From: Cereibacter johrii | Lineage (GTDB): Bacteria; Pseudomonadota; Alphaproteobacteria; Rhodobacterales; Rhodobacteraceae | Assembly (NCBI RefSeq): GCF_001720585.1 | Contig: NZ_MABH01000133.1 | Span: 1 to 64,000 of the forward strand | Reading direction: 5' to 3' | Length of the DNA stretch: 64,000 bases | Shown here: positions 49,475-64,000 of the stretch, piece after piece | Layout: each line of letters starts with the position of its first letter | Numbering within the stretch: position 1 is the stretch's first letter | Made by a program: the position numbers and the translations under genes | Notes under the pieces: model-generated | The model's input: only the letters and a program-made list of their open reading frames with translations | What the model was told of the DNA's origin: nothing | The model's database searches: none

Positions 49475-51676
49475 CTAGAGGGCGCGCAGGAACTCTTCCA
49501 GCACGCGGGCGTCGATGGGCTTCTGGATCAGCCGGATGCCCGTCTCGGCGCAGAGGGCGGCCACCTCGGGGCGGCGGGCGGCGGTGACGATGCAGGCGGG
49601 CACCGGCCCGTGCCGGTCGCGCATCGTGCGGATGAACTCCACCCCCGTCATCCCCGCGCCGAGCTGCTGGTCCACGAGGAAGAAGTCCGGCAGGATCCCG
49701 ATCTCCTCGATCAGCGCCAGCGCCTCCTCGCCCGAGGGCGCGTCGAGCACGCTCACGCCCCATTTCTCGAGCAGAAGTCCCATCGCCTGACGCAGATCGT
49801 CGTCATTCTCGACGAGGAAGGCGATCTTGTCCTGCACCGCCACCTTGGCCTGCGCCCGCACGGCCGAGGCATCGGGCACGGCGGGGGCAGGCGCGCTTTC
49901 GGCGCGGGGCACCTGCAGCATGAAGCAGGTGCCCCGCCCGATCTCCGACCGCAGCCCCAGCGGATGGCCCAGAAGCCCGCAGGCGCGCTCGACGATGGCA
50001 AGGCCCAGCCCCATGCCCTCGGCGGGCGAGGCGGGCGCGTCAAGCCGATGGAACTCCTTGAAGATGGCCTCCTGATCGGCCTCGGCGATCCCCGGCCCGG
50101 TGTCCCAGACCTCGAGCCGCACCATGCCCGCGGTCATCCGCGCCCCCACGAGCACCCTGCCCGTCGCCGTGTAGCGGATCGCATTGCCGATCAGGTTCTG
50201 CAGGATGCGCCGGAGATAGGTCGGGTCGGAGGCCACGACCGCGCTCGAGGGCAGCACCGTGAGCCGGAGGCCGCGGGCCGCGGCGATGGGCGCGAATTCG
50301 TCGGAGAGCTGCGCCATCAGCCGGTCGAGGCGCACCGGCTGGATCGAGACGGCCGCCCGGCCCGACTCGAGCTTCGAGATGTCGAGAAGCGCGCCGAGGA
50401 TCCCCTCCACCGAGTCGAGCGCCTTCTGGGCCTTGGTCAGCGCCTCGCGGCTCTCGGGCGCCACCGCCTCGTCGCCGATGGTGGCAATGAAGAGCTTGGC
50501 CGCCGACAGCGGCTGCAGCAGATCGTGGCTCGCCGCCGCCACGAAGCGCGAGCGCGAGGCATTGGCGCGCTCGGCATGGGCCAGCGCATCCTCGAGCTCC
50601 AGCGTCCGCGCCATCACCCGCGCCTCGAGCGTCTCGTTCGCCCGGCTCAGCGCCTCGATGGCGGCCCGCTCGGCGGTGACGTCGGTGAAGCTCATCACGA
50701 AGCCGCGGTCGGGCATCTCCTGCGCGAAGACATCGAGGATCAGCTCATCGTGGCGACGCAGCTCGAACGAGAGCGGCGCGCGTTCGTGGCGGGCCTGGAC
50801 CCAGGCCTCGAGATGGGCCGCATCCATCCCTTCGCCGAACCGGATCTCGTGGGCGAACCGTTCGAGCAGGTAGCCGAAGCTCACGCCCAGCCGGAAGCGG
50901 TTCATCGGGATCGCGAGCAGCGAGCCGAGGCGTTGGTTCCAGCCGACGAGCCGCCCCTCGGCATCGAAGATGCAGACCCCCTGATTGATGTGATCGAGCG
51001 TCGCGCGGATCACGCGGGCCTGATCGTCGAGCATCTTGCCGCGCTCGAGCCGCTCGATGCGGATGAGGTCGGTCACGTCGGTCTGCAGGATCACCGTGCC
51101 GCCATCGGCCGTCCGGTGCTCCGAGACCTGCAGCCAGCGGTCCCAGATCAGCCGGACGTTGAAGATCGAATGCCGGTCGTAGTGCCGACGCTTGCGCCGG
51201 ACCGCCCAATCCTCCGGCGTCTCCGCCTCGGGCAGCGCCAGATAGCGCGAGCGGCTCACGCGGTCGATATAGCCGCCGAAGGAGAGGCCGGGCTTCAGAT
51301 GCTCCTGAATGTCGAGCATGTGCATCCCGAAGCGCGAATTGCACAGGACGAGCACATCGTCGGCATCGAAGAGCGCGAAGCCCTCCTGCACCGTCTCGAT
51401 GGCATTGGCGAGGTTCTGCCGCGCCTCCTCGGCCGCGCGCGTGGCCTCCGCCAGCCGCTCGTTCGAGAGATTGAGAAGCTCCAGCGTGCGCTGGAGATCC
51501 GCCGTGCGCTCGCGCACCTGATCCTCGAGCATGGCCGCGCGCTGGAACTGGGCATAGGCCGCGCCGCCGTCGTCGGTCGTGCGCTCCACGCGCGCCATCA
51601 GCGCGCGCACGATCTCGAGAAGCTTGTCCCGCTGGCGCTCGGGCGGATCGCTGGGATCGATCAGGGCCAGGTTCAT
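49475..51676 (-). CDS. Soluble hybrid histidine kinase with PAS domains (NahK-like)
   Basis: 733 residues with no membrane helix. Domains in order: N-terminal coiled coil (~20-90), two PAS domains (~90-210 and ~220-350), HisKA with phospho-acceptor His near 384 (AASHDLLQPLSAAKLF), HATPase (LQNLIGNAIRYT, DTGPGI, GMGLGLAIVE), and a C-terminal receiver (LVENDDD, FLVDQQLG, final Lys in QKPID). It is directly downstream of a FIST protein. This matches the known NosP-NahK pairing in which NO-bound NosP inhibits the kinase. Confidence 0.88.
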   Translation of the reverse strand: MNLALIDPSDPPERQRDKLLEIVRALMARVERTTDDGGAAYAQFQRAAMLEDQVRERTADLQRTLELLNLSNERLAEATRAAEEARQNLANAIETVQEGFALFDADDVLVLCNSRFGMHMLDIQEHLKPGLSFGGYIDRVSRSRYLALPEAETPEDWAVRRKRRHYDRHSIFNVRLIWDRWLQVSEHRTADGGTVILQTDVTDLIRIERLERGKMLDDQARVIRATLDHINQGVCIFDAEGRLVGWNQRLGSLLAIPMNRFRLGVSFGYLLERFAHEIRFGEGMDAAHLEAWVQARHERAPLSFELRRHDELILDVFAQEMPDRGFVMSFTDVTAERAAIEALSRANETLEARVMARTLELEDALAHAERANASRSRFVAAASHDLLQPLSAAKLFIATIGDEAVAPESREALTKAQKALDSVEGILGALLDISKLESGRAAVSIQPVRLDRLMAQLSDEFAPIAAARGLRLTVLPSSAVVASDPTYLRRILQNLIGNAIRYTATGRVLVGARMTAGMVRLEVWDTGPGIAEADQEAIFKEFHRLDAPASPAEGMGLGLAIVERACGLLGHPLGLRSEIGRGTCFMLQVPRAESAPAPAVPDASAVRAQAKVAVQDKIAFLVENDDDLRQAMGLLLEKWGVSVLDAPSGEEALALIEEIGILPDFFLVDQQLGAGMTGVEFIRTMRDRHGPVPACIVTAARRPEVAALCAETGIRLIQKPIDARVLEEFLRAL

Positions 51677-51749
51677 GTCCGCTCCCGGTCCGGCCGGAAC
51701 AGGGCTCCGCCCCCGCGGGCAGGCGGGGCGCCCCGACGCAGGCCCGCGC

Positions 51750-52922
51750 TCATCGCTCCTCCGGCGGATAGATCGCGACTCCGGTCATCGTCTGGTTCAC
51801 ATGCATCCCGTTCAGCTGCTCGCCGTAGGTCGAGAAGCCCACCACCCGATGCCGCCGCAGAAGGGCCGACACCGCCCCGATGGACTGGCTGTCGAGCGCC
51901 TCCATCCGGCGCAGCACGCAGTCGCAGGCGACGATGGCCGAGGGCTGGCACTCGCGCCCCAGCGCCGCCAGCTCGTCCGTCAGATGCCCCACGAGATCCT
52001 GCGGCTCGGCCAGCGCAAGCACCAACCCCTCGTCGATGGCGGAAAAGAAGATGAGATCGCCGTTCGGCGCGACCTCGCGGATGGCCCGGACGTGATGCTT
52101 GCCGCCGATTCGCACCACGACCGGATGGGCCGCGAAGGTGAAGCTGTCGAGCTGCCCCGGATCCTTGCCGAGCAGCCGGGCATATTCCTGCGCCGCGGGC
52201 TCGGCATTGATCCGGCGCACGATCCGGCGCGCGGGATCGGCCTCGGTGACGACCATGCGCTGATCGGTGGGGCGGAAATGGTCGAGGTTGAACACCCGCA
52301 CCCGGCAGTCGCTGCGCACCAGCGCCAGCACCGCCGCATCCCTGAGGACATGGGCGCCATGGATCACGAAGGTCTCGCGGAAACGCACGCCGTCGGCGGC
52401 CGATCCGCCGAAGAGCGGCACCGGCCCCAGTCCCGCGGCGAGCGTCGAGGCCAGTTCGTCCTCGCGCGTGGACAGCCCGTCCACCATGAGGAAGGCAAAC
52501 TCGCTGCCCCAGTCGGGCCGCTCGCGCGCCAGCGCATCCCGTTCGCGGATGAGGCGGCCGATCAGCTCCTCGCGGTCGAGTTCGGCCAGCGCCCCGATCA
52601 GGATGGGCCGGACATGGAAATGGGCGGCAGGCAGCGCCACCGCCACCACCTCGCCTTCTGTATAGCCCTCCGCGCTGATCTCGCCGGCCGTGGTGCAGCC
52701 GATCACCGGCACCCCGCCGAAGGCTTCCTGCGCCCCGAGGGCGAGGGCCGGCACGTCGGTCTCGGGCGTCACGAACAGGATCACGAGCGCGAACGGCCCC
52801 TCGCCCAGAGCCTCCGCAAGCCGCTCTGCGGCTGCGGGCACATCCCCGGGCAGATGGGCGCTCCGCACCAGCGGCGCGCCGTTCCGCTCCGCCGCGACCG
52901 CCCGCTCGCGCAGTCCTTCCAT
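51750..52922 (-). CDS. FIST-domain protein, NosP-like nitric oxide sensor
   Basis: 390 residues. FIST_N (e.g. FGGVPVIGCTTAGEISAEGY, LFGGSAADG) and FIST_C (RMEALDSQSIGAVSALLRRHRVVGFSTYGEQLNG) are clear. FIST proteins paired with a soluble hybrid kinase include the heme NO sensor NosP. The heme ligand cannot be verified by eye, so NO sensing is inference from context. GGAGG precedes the ATG. The kinase follows after 73 bases. Confidence 0.87.
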   Translation of the reverse strand: MEGLRERAVAAERNGAPLVRSAHLPGDVPAAAERLAEALGEGPFALVILFVTPETDVPALALGAQEAFGGVPVIGCTTAGEISAEGYTEGEVVAVALPAAHFHVRPILIGALAELDREELIGRLIRERDALARERPDWGSEFAFLMVDGLSTREDELASTLAAGLGPVPLFGGSAADGVRFRETFVIHGAHVLRDAAVLALVRSDCRVRVFNLDHFRPTDQRMVVTEADPARRIVRRINAEPAAQEYARLLGKDPGQLDSFTFAAHPVVVRIGGKHHVRAIREVAPNGDLIFFSAIDEGLVLALAEPQDLVGHLTDELAALGRECQPSAIVACDCVLRRMEALDSQSIGAVSALLRRHRVVGFSTYGEQLNGMHVNQTMTGVAIYPPEER

Positions 52923-53029
52923 CGCCGTCCTCCCAGCCAGGAAGCCTAATCTGCCGCCCGCGCCACTGACAAGCCGTTCGACAGGGCCCGATGCGCGCGC
53001 CGCCGCCGCCCGACCGGCGCGACGCCCGG

Positions 53030-53710
53030 TCAGGAATTTTCCGGCATCAGGCTCGCGAAGCTCGCCTCCTGCACCATCAGCACGGCCTGGGTCCGGCTCT
53101 GGACGCCGAGCTTGCGCATGATGGCCGTGACATGGGCCTTCACGGTCGTCTCGGCGATGGTGAGGTCATAGGCGATCTGCTTGTTCAGCCGCCCCTCGCA
53201 GATCAGCTGCAGGATCTTCGCCTGCTGCCGCGTGAGCAGCGCGAGCCGCGCGATGGCTTCCTCGCGCTGGCTGGCGGGCGCGCCGGGCGAATGGGGCGTG
53301 AATCCCTCGGGCAGGTAGCTGCGCCCCTCGCGGATCGCATCGAAGGCCGCGCGGAACACCTCGCGGCGGGAGTGCTTGGGCACGAAGCCTGCCGCACCCG
53401 CCTTCAGCGCCGCCCCGATCACCCGGTTGTCGGCGAGGGAAGAGACCACCACCACCGGCACCGCGCCGAGGCTCGCCTTCAGACGGATGAGGCCGTCGAG
53501 CCCGTTCACGTCCGGCAGGTTCAGATCCAGCACCACCACATCGAACGCCGGTTGCAGGTCGAGCCGGGCCAGCGCCGTCTCCAGCCGGTCGGCGGATTCG
53601 ATGTGGGTCAGCCCCGCCACCGCCTTGAGCGTCATCGACAGCGCATCGCAGAAGAGCGGGTGATCGTCGACGATCAGCGCGGACTGGAGCGGGCGGGAAG
53701 GTTCGATCAT
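53030..53710 (-). CDS. LuxR-family response regulator
   Basis: 226 residues. The receiver domain has the acidic pair Asp15/Asp16 (VDDHPLF), phospho-acceptor Asp62 (VVLDLNLPDVNG) and a Lys in GFVPKHSR. The C-terminal LuxR HTH reads TRQQAKILQLICEGRLNKQI then AYDLTIAETTVKAHV. It is first in a three-gene set with the FIST protein and the hybrid kinase and is the likely phosphorelay output. Its targets are unknown; the downstream cox operon is a candidate. Confidence 0.9.
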   Translation of the reverse strand: MIEPSRPLQSALIVDDHPLFCDALSMTLKAVAGLTHIESADRLETALARLDLQPAFDVVVLDLNLPDVNGLDGLIRLKASLGAVPVVVVSSLADNRVIGAALKAGAAGFVPKHSRREVFRAAFDAIREGRSYLPEGFTPHSPGAPASQREEAIARLALLTRQQAKILQLICEGRLNKQIAYDLTIAETTVKAHVTAIMRKLGVQSRTQAVLMVQEASFASLMPENS

Positions 53711-54034
53711 GGCGGTCCCATACGTCTTTTCACGAGGCTAGCACATCCGCCTGACCCGATAACCCGGCCAAAGGTCGAAGCACCCGCGCCCTTGCCGCTT
53801 CGGCGCGCCGGCCTGTGCCGGCCGGGGGCGCCCGGGAGTCTCCGCCCCCTGGCGCGCGGCGCCGCGCTTCCCATCGGGGCGGAGCGGTCCGTGCATCCTT
53901 CGGGCGGGAGGCCGGCCGGAGCACCGCTCCGCCGGCGGGGCTCGCCTTCTGCGGAGCGGTCGAGGGGAAGGCCCGGCGCGCCTTCCCTGTCCGTGGGGAA
54001 GGCGGTCCGCCGGGCGAGGCCGGGGCCCCGGGGC
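53711..54034. other. Intergenic region between the regulator and pgm
   Basis: About 324 bases with no gene seen. It holds a hairpin at 53965-53987 (GGGAAGGC/GCCTTCCC, loop 7) and a GC palindrome near 54022, which may terminate the pgm transcript. The promoter of the regulator should also lie here. Confidence 0.45.
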
Positions 54035-57776
<3,742 letters not shown>

Positions 57777-57780
<4 letters not shown>

Positions 57781-59213
57781 GCCATGAGCTCCCGGTAAAG
57801 CGCGGCATAGGCCGCGGCCGAGGTCTCCCAGCCCACCGGATGGCGCATCGCATTCCTCTGCACCGTCTCCCAGGCCGCGGGATCGGCATGGAGATGGATC
57901 AGCCTTCTCAGCGCCTCGGCAAAGGCGGGCGGCTCGGTCGGGTGGAAGGTGAGGCCCGTCGCACAGCCCGCGGCCATGGCGGCCGGATTGGCGTTGATGA
58001 TCGTGTCGGCGAGCCCCCCGGTCAGGGCCACCACCGGAACGGCCCCATAGCGCAGCCCGTACATCTGCGTGAGCCCGCAGGGCTCGAAGCGCGAGGGCAC
58101 CAGAACCGCATCGCCGCCTGCGAACATCAGATGCGAGAGCCCTTCGTCATAGCCGATCCGCACGCCGACCCGCCCCGGAAAGCGCACCTCGAGCTCGCGC
58201 ATCGCCGCCTCGAGCGGCGCGTCGCCCGTGCCCAGCACCGCAAGCCCCCCGCCCGCGGCGATGAAGTCCGGCAGGACCTCGGGGATCAGGTCGATGCCCT
58301 TCTGATAGGTCAGGCGGCTCACGAGGATCGCAAGCGGCCCCGGCACCGACAGTTTGAACGCCCCCGACAGCACCGCGCGGTTCTCCGCCTTGGCCTTCAG
58401 GCTCGCGGCATTGTAGGGCCGCTCCTCGACCTCGGGCGACCAGATGTCGGTGTCGACCCCGTTCAGGATGCCCGTCACCTGCCCGGCCCGCTGGGCGATC
58501 ACGCCCTGAAGGCCCATGCCGAACTCGGGCCGCATCAGCTCGCAGGCATAGGTGGGCGAGACGGTGGTGATATGGTCGGCCGACACCAGCCCCGCCTTCA
58601 GCGACGAAAGCCCGCCGTAATATTCGAGCGCGGCCGGATGGAACTCCTGCGGCGGCAGGCGCAGCGCCGACAGAAGGCTCGCCGGCGCCCAGCCCTGAAA
58701 GGCGATGTTGTGCACCGTCAGCACCGAACTCGCCCCGCCGCTGCCCCAATAGTCCATGTAGGCCGGCGTGAAGCCCGCCTGCCAGTCGTGCGCATGGACC
58801 ACATCCGGCCGCCAGCCGTCCCCGAGCCCCTCGCGCGCGATCCGCGCCCCGATCCAGGAGAGCGCCGCGAACCGCTGGGCATTGTCGCCCCAGTCGCCGT
58901 CGGGCCCCGCATAGGGGCCGCCCTCGCGGTCGTAGAGATGGGGCGCATCGAGAAGCAGCATCTTCCGACCGGCCACCTCGCCCGCCATCACCCGCCCCGG
59001 GCCCCCGAAGAGATCCGCTTCGGCAAAGCCCTCCTCCATCTCCTCGAGCCGCCATTTCAGCGGCCGGTAGCAGGGCATCAGCACCCGCATCTCCCAGCCT
59101 TCCGCCGCCAGCGCCCCCGGAAGCGCGCCCACCACGTCGGCGAGCCCCCCGGTCTTCAGCAGCGGCACGCATTCGGAGGCCACCGACAACACCCGTCCGC
59201 GCGCCGTCTCCAT
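57777..59213 (-). CDS. glgA: Glycogen synthase (ADP-glucose dependent)
   Basis: 478 residues, a GT5 enzyme. The N-terminal KTGGLADVVGALP loop binds ADP-glucose, HAHDWQAGFTPAY and the C-terminal PSRFEPCGLTQMYGLRYG are conserved. I take METARG at 59213 as the start, with AGGGA upstream; an in-frame ATG at 59231 is possible. It follows glgC after a 114-base gap that holds a copy of the dispersed hairpin module. Confidence 0.96.
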
Positions 59214-59267
59214 CCTGTCCCTGTCCTTCATCCGCTTCCCGTGCCGCGGGCGATCCCGCCCCCGGCC

Positions 59268-59327
59268 TCTTTCACTCTGTCCAAATATCCCGCGGGGGTG
59301 CGGGGGCGCGAAGCCCCCGCCGGGGCC
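59268..59327 (-). repeat. Dispersed 3' hairpin module, copy 3 (between glgC and glgA)
   Basis: It starts at the glgC stop. A strong GC hairpin (CGGGGGC/GCCCCCG arms) is followed on the minus strand by GCGGGATATTTGGACAGAG and TGAAAG. Unlike the other two copies it lies inside an operon, so it may attenuate rather than end transcription, or stabilise the upstream mRNA. Confidence 0.75.
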
Positions 59328-60599
59328 TCAGTTCAGCGCCCGCGCCCGGGCGTCGAGCATGTCCTGCGTCACCAGCACGATGCCGCCCTCCGAGCGGCGG
59401 AACCAGCGCGCATCTTCCTCCGCATCCTGCCCGATCACCAGCCCTTCCGGCACCACCACGCCGCGGTCGAGCACACAATTCGTCAGATCCGCCTTCCGGT
59501 TCACCGTCACATGCGGCAGCGCCACCACACGGCTCATCGACGAATAGCTGTGCGTCCGGCAGCCGGTGAAGAGGAGCGAGCTGCGGATCTCGCTGCCCGA
59601 GACGATGCAGTCGCCCGAGACGAGCGACGAGATGGCCGTGCCGCGCCGGTTCTCGCTGTCATGGATGAACTTGGCCGGCGGCACGATCTGCGAATAGGTC
59701 CAGATCGGCCATTCGCGGTCGTAGAGATCGAGCTTGGGCGTGAATTCGGTGAGGTCGATGTTGGCCTGCCAGAAGGCATCGATCGTGCCCACGTCGCGCC
59801 AGTAGGGCTCGGTCTCGAGGCCGGTCATCACGCAGCTGTCCGAGAAACGGTGCGCCATCGCCTTGCCGTTCTTCACGATGGCGGGGATCAGGTCGTGGCC
59901 GAAGTCGTGGCTCGAGTTCGGATCCGCGGCGTCCCGGATCAGCAGGTCGCGCAGGAACGCCCAGTCGAAGACATAGATCCCCATCGAGGCAAGCGCATGG
60001 GCCTCGTCGCCCGGGATGCCCGGCGGGTCGGCGGGCTTCTCGAGAAAGTCGGTGATGCGCAGGTTCGCATCCACATGCATCACGCCGAAGGCCGTGGCCT
60101 CGGCCCGCGGGACGGTCAGGCAGCCGATGGTCACATCCGCGCCGGTCTCGCAATGCTGACGCAGCATGATCTCGTAATCCATCTTGTAGACGTGATCGCC
60201 CGCGAGGATGATCACATACTTGATGTCGTAGCTGTCCACGATGTCGATATTCTGGGTCACCGCATCGGCCGTGCCCAGATACCAGCGGTTCTCGTCGACC
60301 CGCTGGCTCGCCGGCAGAATGTCGAGATATTCGTTCCGCTCCTCGCGGAAGAAGTTCCAGCCGCGCTGGATGTGCCGGATCAGGCTGTGGGCCTTGTACT
60401 GGGTGGCGATGGCCATCTTGCGGATGCCCGAATTCATCGCGTTCGACAGAGCGAAGTCGATGATCCGGGCCTTGCCGCCGAAATAGACCGCGGGTTTCGC
60501 ACGCCGGTCCGTCAGTTCCTTGAGCCGGCTGCCGCGGCCGCCGGCCAGAACGAAGGCCATCGCCTGTGCGGTCAGCCTGAGTGGGGGTTGCGCCTTCAT
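59328..60599 (-). CDS. glgC: Glucose-1-phosphate adenylyltransferase
   Basis: 423 residues. The nucleotide-binding loop [34 protein letters not shown] and the substrate motif GTADAVTQN are present, with a C-terminal left-handed beta-helix. It makes ADP-glucose and is the usual control point of bacterial glycogen synthesis. GGGAGG precedes the ATG. Confidence 0.97.
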   Translation of the reverse strand: MKAQPPLRLTAQAMAFVLAGGRGSRLKELTDRRAKPAVYFGGKARIIDFALSNAMNSGIRKMAIATQYKAHSLIRHIQRGWNFFREERNEYLDILPASQRVDENRWYLGTADAVTQNIDIVDSYDIKYVIILAGDHVYKMDYEIMLRQHCETGADVTIGCLTVPRAEATAFGVMHVDANLRITDFLEKPADPPGIPGDEAHALASMGIYVFDWAFLRDLLIRDAADPNSSHDFGHDLIPAIVKNGKAMAHRFSDSCVMTGLETEPYWRDVGTIDAFWQANIDLTEFTPKLDLYDREWPIWTYSQIVPPAKFIHDSENRRGTAISSLVSGDCIVSGSEIRSSLLFTGCRTHSYSSMSRVVALPHVTVNRKADLTNCVLDRGVVVPEGLVIGQDAEEDARWFRRSEGGIVLVTQDMLDARARALN

Positions 60600-61377
60600 T
60601 CCGTCCTCCCGTGTCGCGGGTTGACCCCGCTCTTGAAGTGCCTGCTCCGGCCGGATCGGACTCGCCCCTGCGCAAGTCAGGCCCGCCTGAAGATCACCGT
60701 AGACAGCGGCAGGAGCGTGACAAGCGCCGATTGCATCCGACCCTGCCAGCTCCCGGGCTCAGAGAGGACGCGGCGGGACTTGCAACGGTTCCCGCCGGCG
60801 CGGATATCGGCAAGGGTCGGGCGTACTTCCCGCCCCTCCCGACCCCCGAAAGGCCGAGGCGTATCCACCATTCGACGGGGTGGAGCTCCTGCCGGCGCAG
60901 CCATCCTCGGAGGGCCTCGACCGTGCAGGCCGACCGTCAGGCCGGAGGTCCGTTCGGAAAGGACATCAAGTCGGGATGAACGAAGCCCCCTGTCGCCCGC
61001 AGGATCCACGGGATCGGGCGCAAGCCGGGGGCAGGATGACATGCCCTCGCCCGCCTCCGACTGCCGAGATGGGCCTTGCAGAGCGGGATCGGCGCTCCGA
61101 TGTCGCGCCGCCCGCCGGCCATCACGCGCGTCGGCGAACTTGCCACATGCTGGAGATGCAGCTCGGCGGAGGAAGCGCCACCGCAGAAGCTGGCCCGAGG
61201 GCCTCGAACCTGTCGAGGGGTCATCGGTGCGCGGCGCCCCGTCCGAGGTGGACGTGGCCCACCTGCGACAGGCGCTCGCCTCCGGCTGATGGAGCCGACG
61301 GACGCGCCCTGCGCCCCTTTCCGATGCCCGTGCCGAAGCGTCATGGCGACTTCGGCACCGGGGGGCGTGCCCCCGGG
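60600..61377. other. 778-base gap between glgP and glgC without a recognisable gene
   Basis: In many relatives glgB (branching enzyme) lies here. I find no branching-enzyme motif in any frame. A plus-strand stretch ending in a stop at 61289 (tail EVDVAHLRQALASG) has good GC3 for its last ~30 codons and could be a gene remnant, but it is Arg-rich and featureless upstream. The left end should carry glgC control sequences; the right end carries the glgP terminators. Confidence 0.5.
61330..61376 (-). terminator. Tandem hairpins after glgP
   Basis: Two adjoining inverted repeats follow the glgP stop at 61378: CCGGGGG-GCGTG-CCCCCGG (61358-61376), then GTGCCGAAG/CTTCGGCAC with an 11-base loop (61330-61358). 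No T-run is present. Stacked stems directly after the stop suggest termination or protection of the mRNA end. Confidence 0.6.
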
Positions 61378-63783
<2,406 letters not shown>

Positions 63784-64000
63784 GGTCCGTAGCAAAGCTG
63801 TCCGGGGTGCCGGACGGCGGGGTTCGACGTGGTTTGCCGTGCCCCTGCGCTTGGGTCAAGCGCAGTGGTCCGGCATCGGCAGGAGGCCACACAAGCGATC
63901 CGCGCCCTTTCGGCGGGGCTCACAGCCTCCGGCACATCAGGATGAGCGCCCGGGTTCTGGTTCCGCCGGCACGCTGCACAGGTCTTCGCAAGGTGACGCT
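63784..64000. other. Region upstream of glgP, to the window end
   Basis: It contains a perfect 7-bp inverted repeat TGCGCTT-GGGTC-AAGCGCA at 63846-63864, which overlaps a TTGACC (-35-like) on the minus strand and may be an operator for glgP. No gene is supported in the last 140 bases; a short plus-strand frame from 63942 and a minus-strand tail ending near 63919 run off the edge and cannot be judged. Confidence 0.35.

Noticed and set aside
61041-61289. An 82-residue gene between glgP and glgC
   Set aside because: Only its last ~30 codons look coding. The rest is Arg-rich, the start has no good binding site and no family is recognisable, so I mention it only as a possible remnant.
63942-64000. 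Start of a plus-strand gene at the right edge
   Set aside because: Only 19 codons are visible, with a weak binding site and no recognisable sequence.

Overview
The window reads as a chromosomal segment of a purple non-sulfur alphaproteobacterium of the Rhodobacter/Cereibacter sphaeroides type. This is inferred from very high GC with strong GC3 bias, a DUF6456/DUF6477 gene pair, STAS-fused MlaE, the AglEFGK sugar transporter, a glgP-C-A-X-pgm glycogen operon and an extra rpoN paralogue. No insertion sequence, prophage, CRISPR array or rRNA was seen. Most genes lie on the minus strand.

Layout. 1-1.5 kb: divergent DUF6456 (partial) and DUF6477 genes. 1.6-3.1 kb: a stand-alone non-pyrrolysine MttB-family methyltransferase. 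3.3-6.7 kb: a lipid-transport ABC operon (mlaE-mlaF-mlaD-lipoprotein). 7.2-10.6 kb: a 40-residue exported peptide, tRNA-Val(CAC), an array of eight terminator-like hairpins, and lon. 10.8-13.1 kb: an Old Yellow Enzyme family reductase and tgt. 13.3-18.3 kb: an RND efflux pump with a divergent TetR regulator and a palindromic operator. 18.9-34.3 kb: the most distinctive region, a propane/phenol-type soluble diiron monooxygenase operon (mimABCD, amidohydrolase, DUF59 protein, divergent GroEL, alcohol dehydrogenase). A sigma-54 enhancer-binding activator converges on its 3' end. A divergent operon of four unrecognised genes plus an rpoN paralogue lies at its 5' end. 34.5-37.6 kb: guaB, a TehA/SLAC1-like membrane protein and a small tail-anchored protein. 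37.6-44.9 kb: an aglEFGK sugar ABC transporter, divergent from a GH1 beta-glucosidase and glucokinase. 45-49.3 kb: a form II CO-dehydrogenase-like molybdenum hydroxylase (coxG-S-L-M order). 49.5-53.7 kb: a LuxR-type response regulator, a FIST (NosP-like) protein and a soluble hybrid histidine kinase. 54-63.8 kb: glycogen metabolism (pgm, glgX, glgA, glgC, glgP) without glgB.

How the parts work together. In the monooxygenase locus the operon has a good sigma-54 promoter. Two TACAGCTGTA-centred palindromes and a near-exact 17-base direct repeat lie upstream of it, as expected for an AcoR/MimR-type activator. A diverged sigma-54 gene sits next door. I infer a self-contained induction circuit: activator, upstream sites, sigma-54 promoter, possibly a dedicated sigma factor, plus a dedicated chaperonin. 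Imported glucoside is probably hydrolysed by the GH1 enzyme and phosphorylated by glucokinase, and phosphoglucomutase links glucose-6-phosphate to glycogen. A conserved 3' module (GC hairpin followed by a GGATATTT...AGTGAAAG tail) recurs after three unrelated minus-strand genes.
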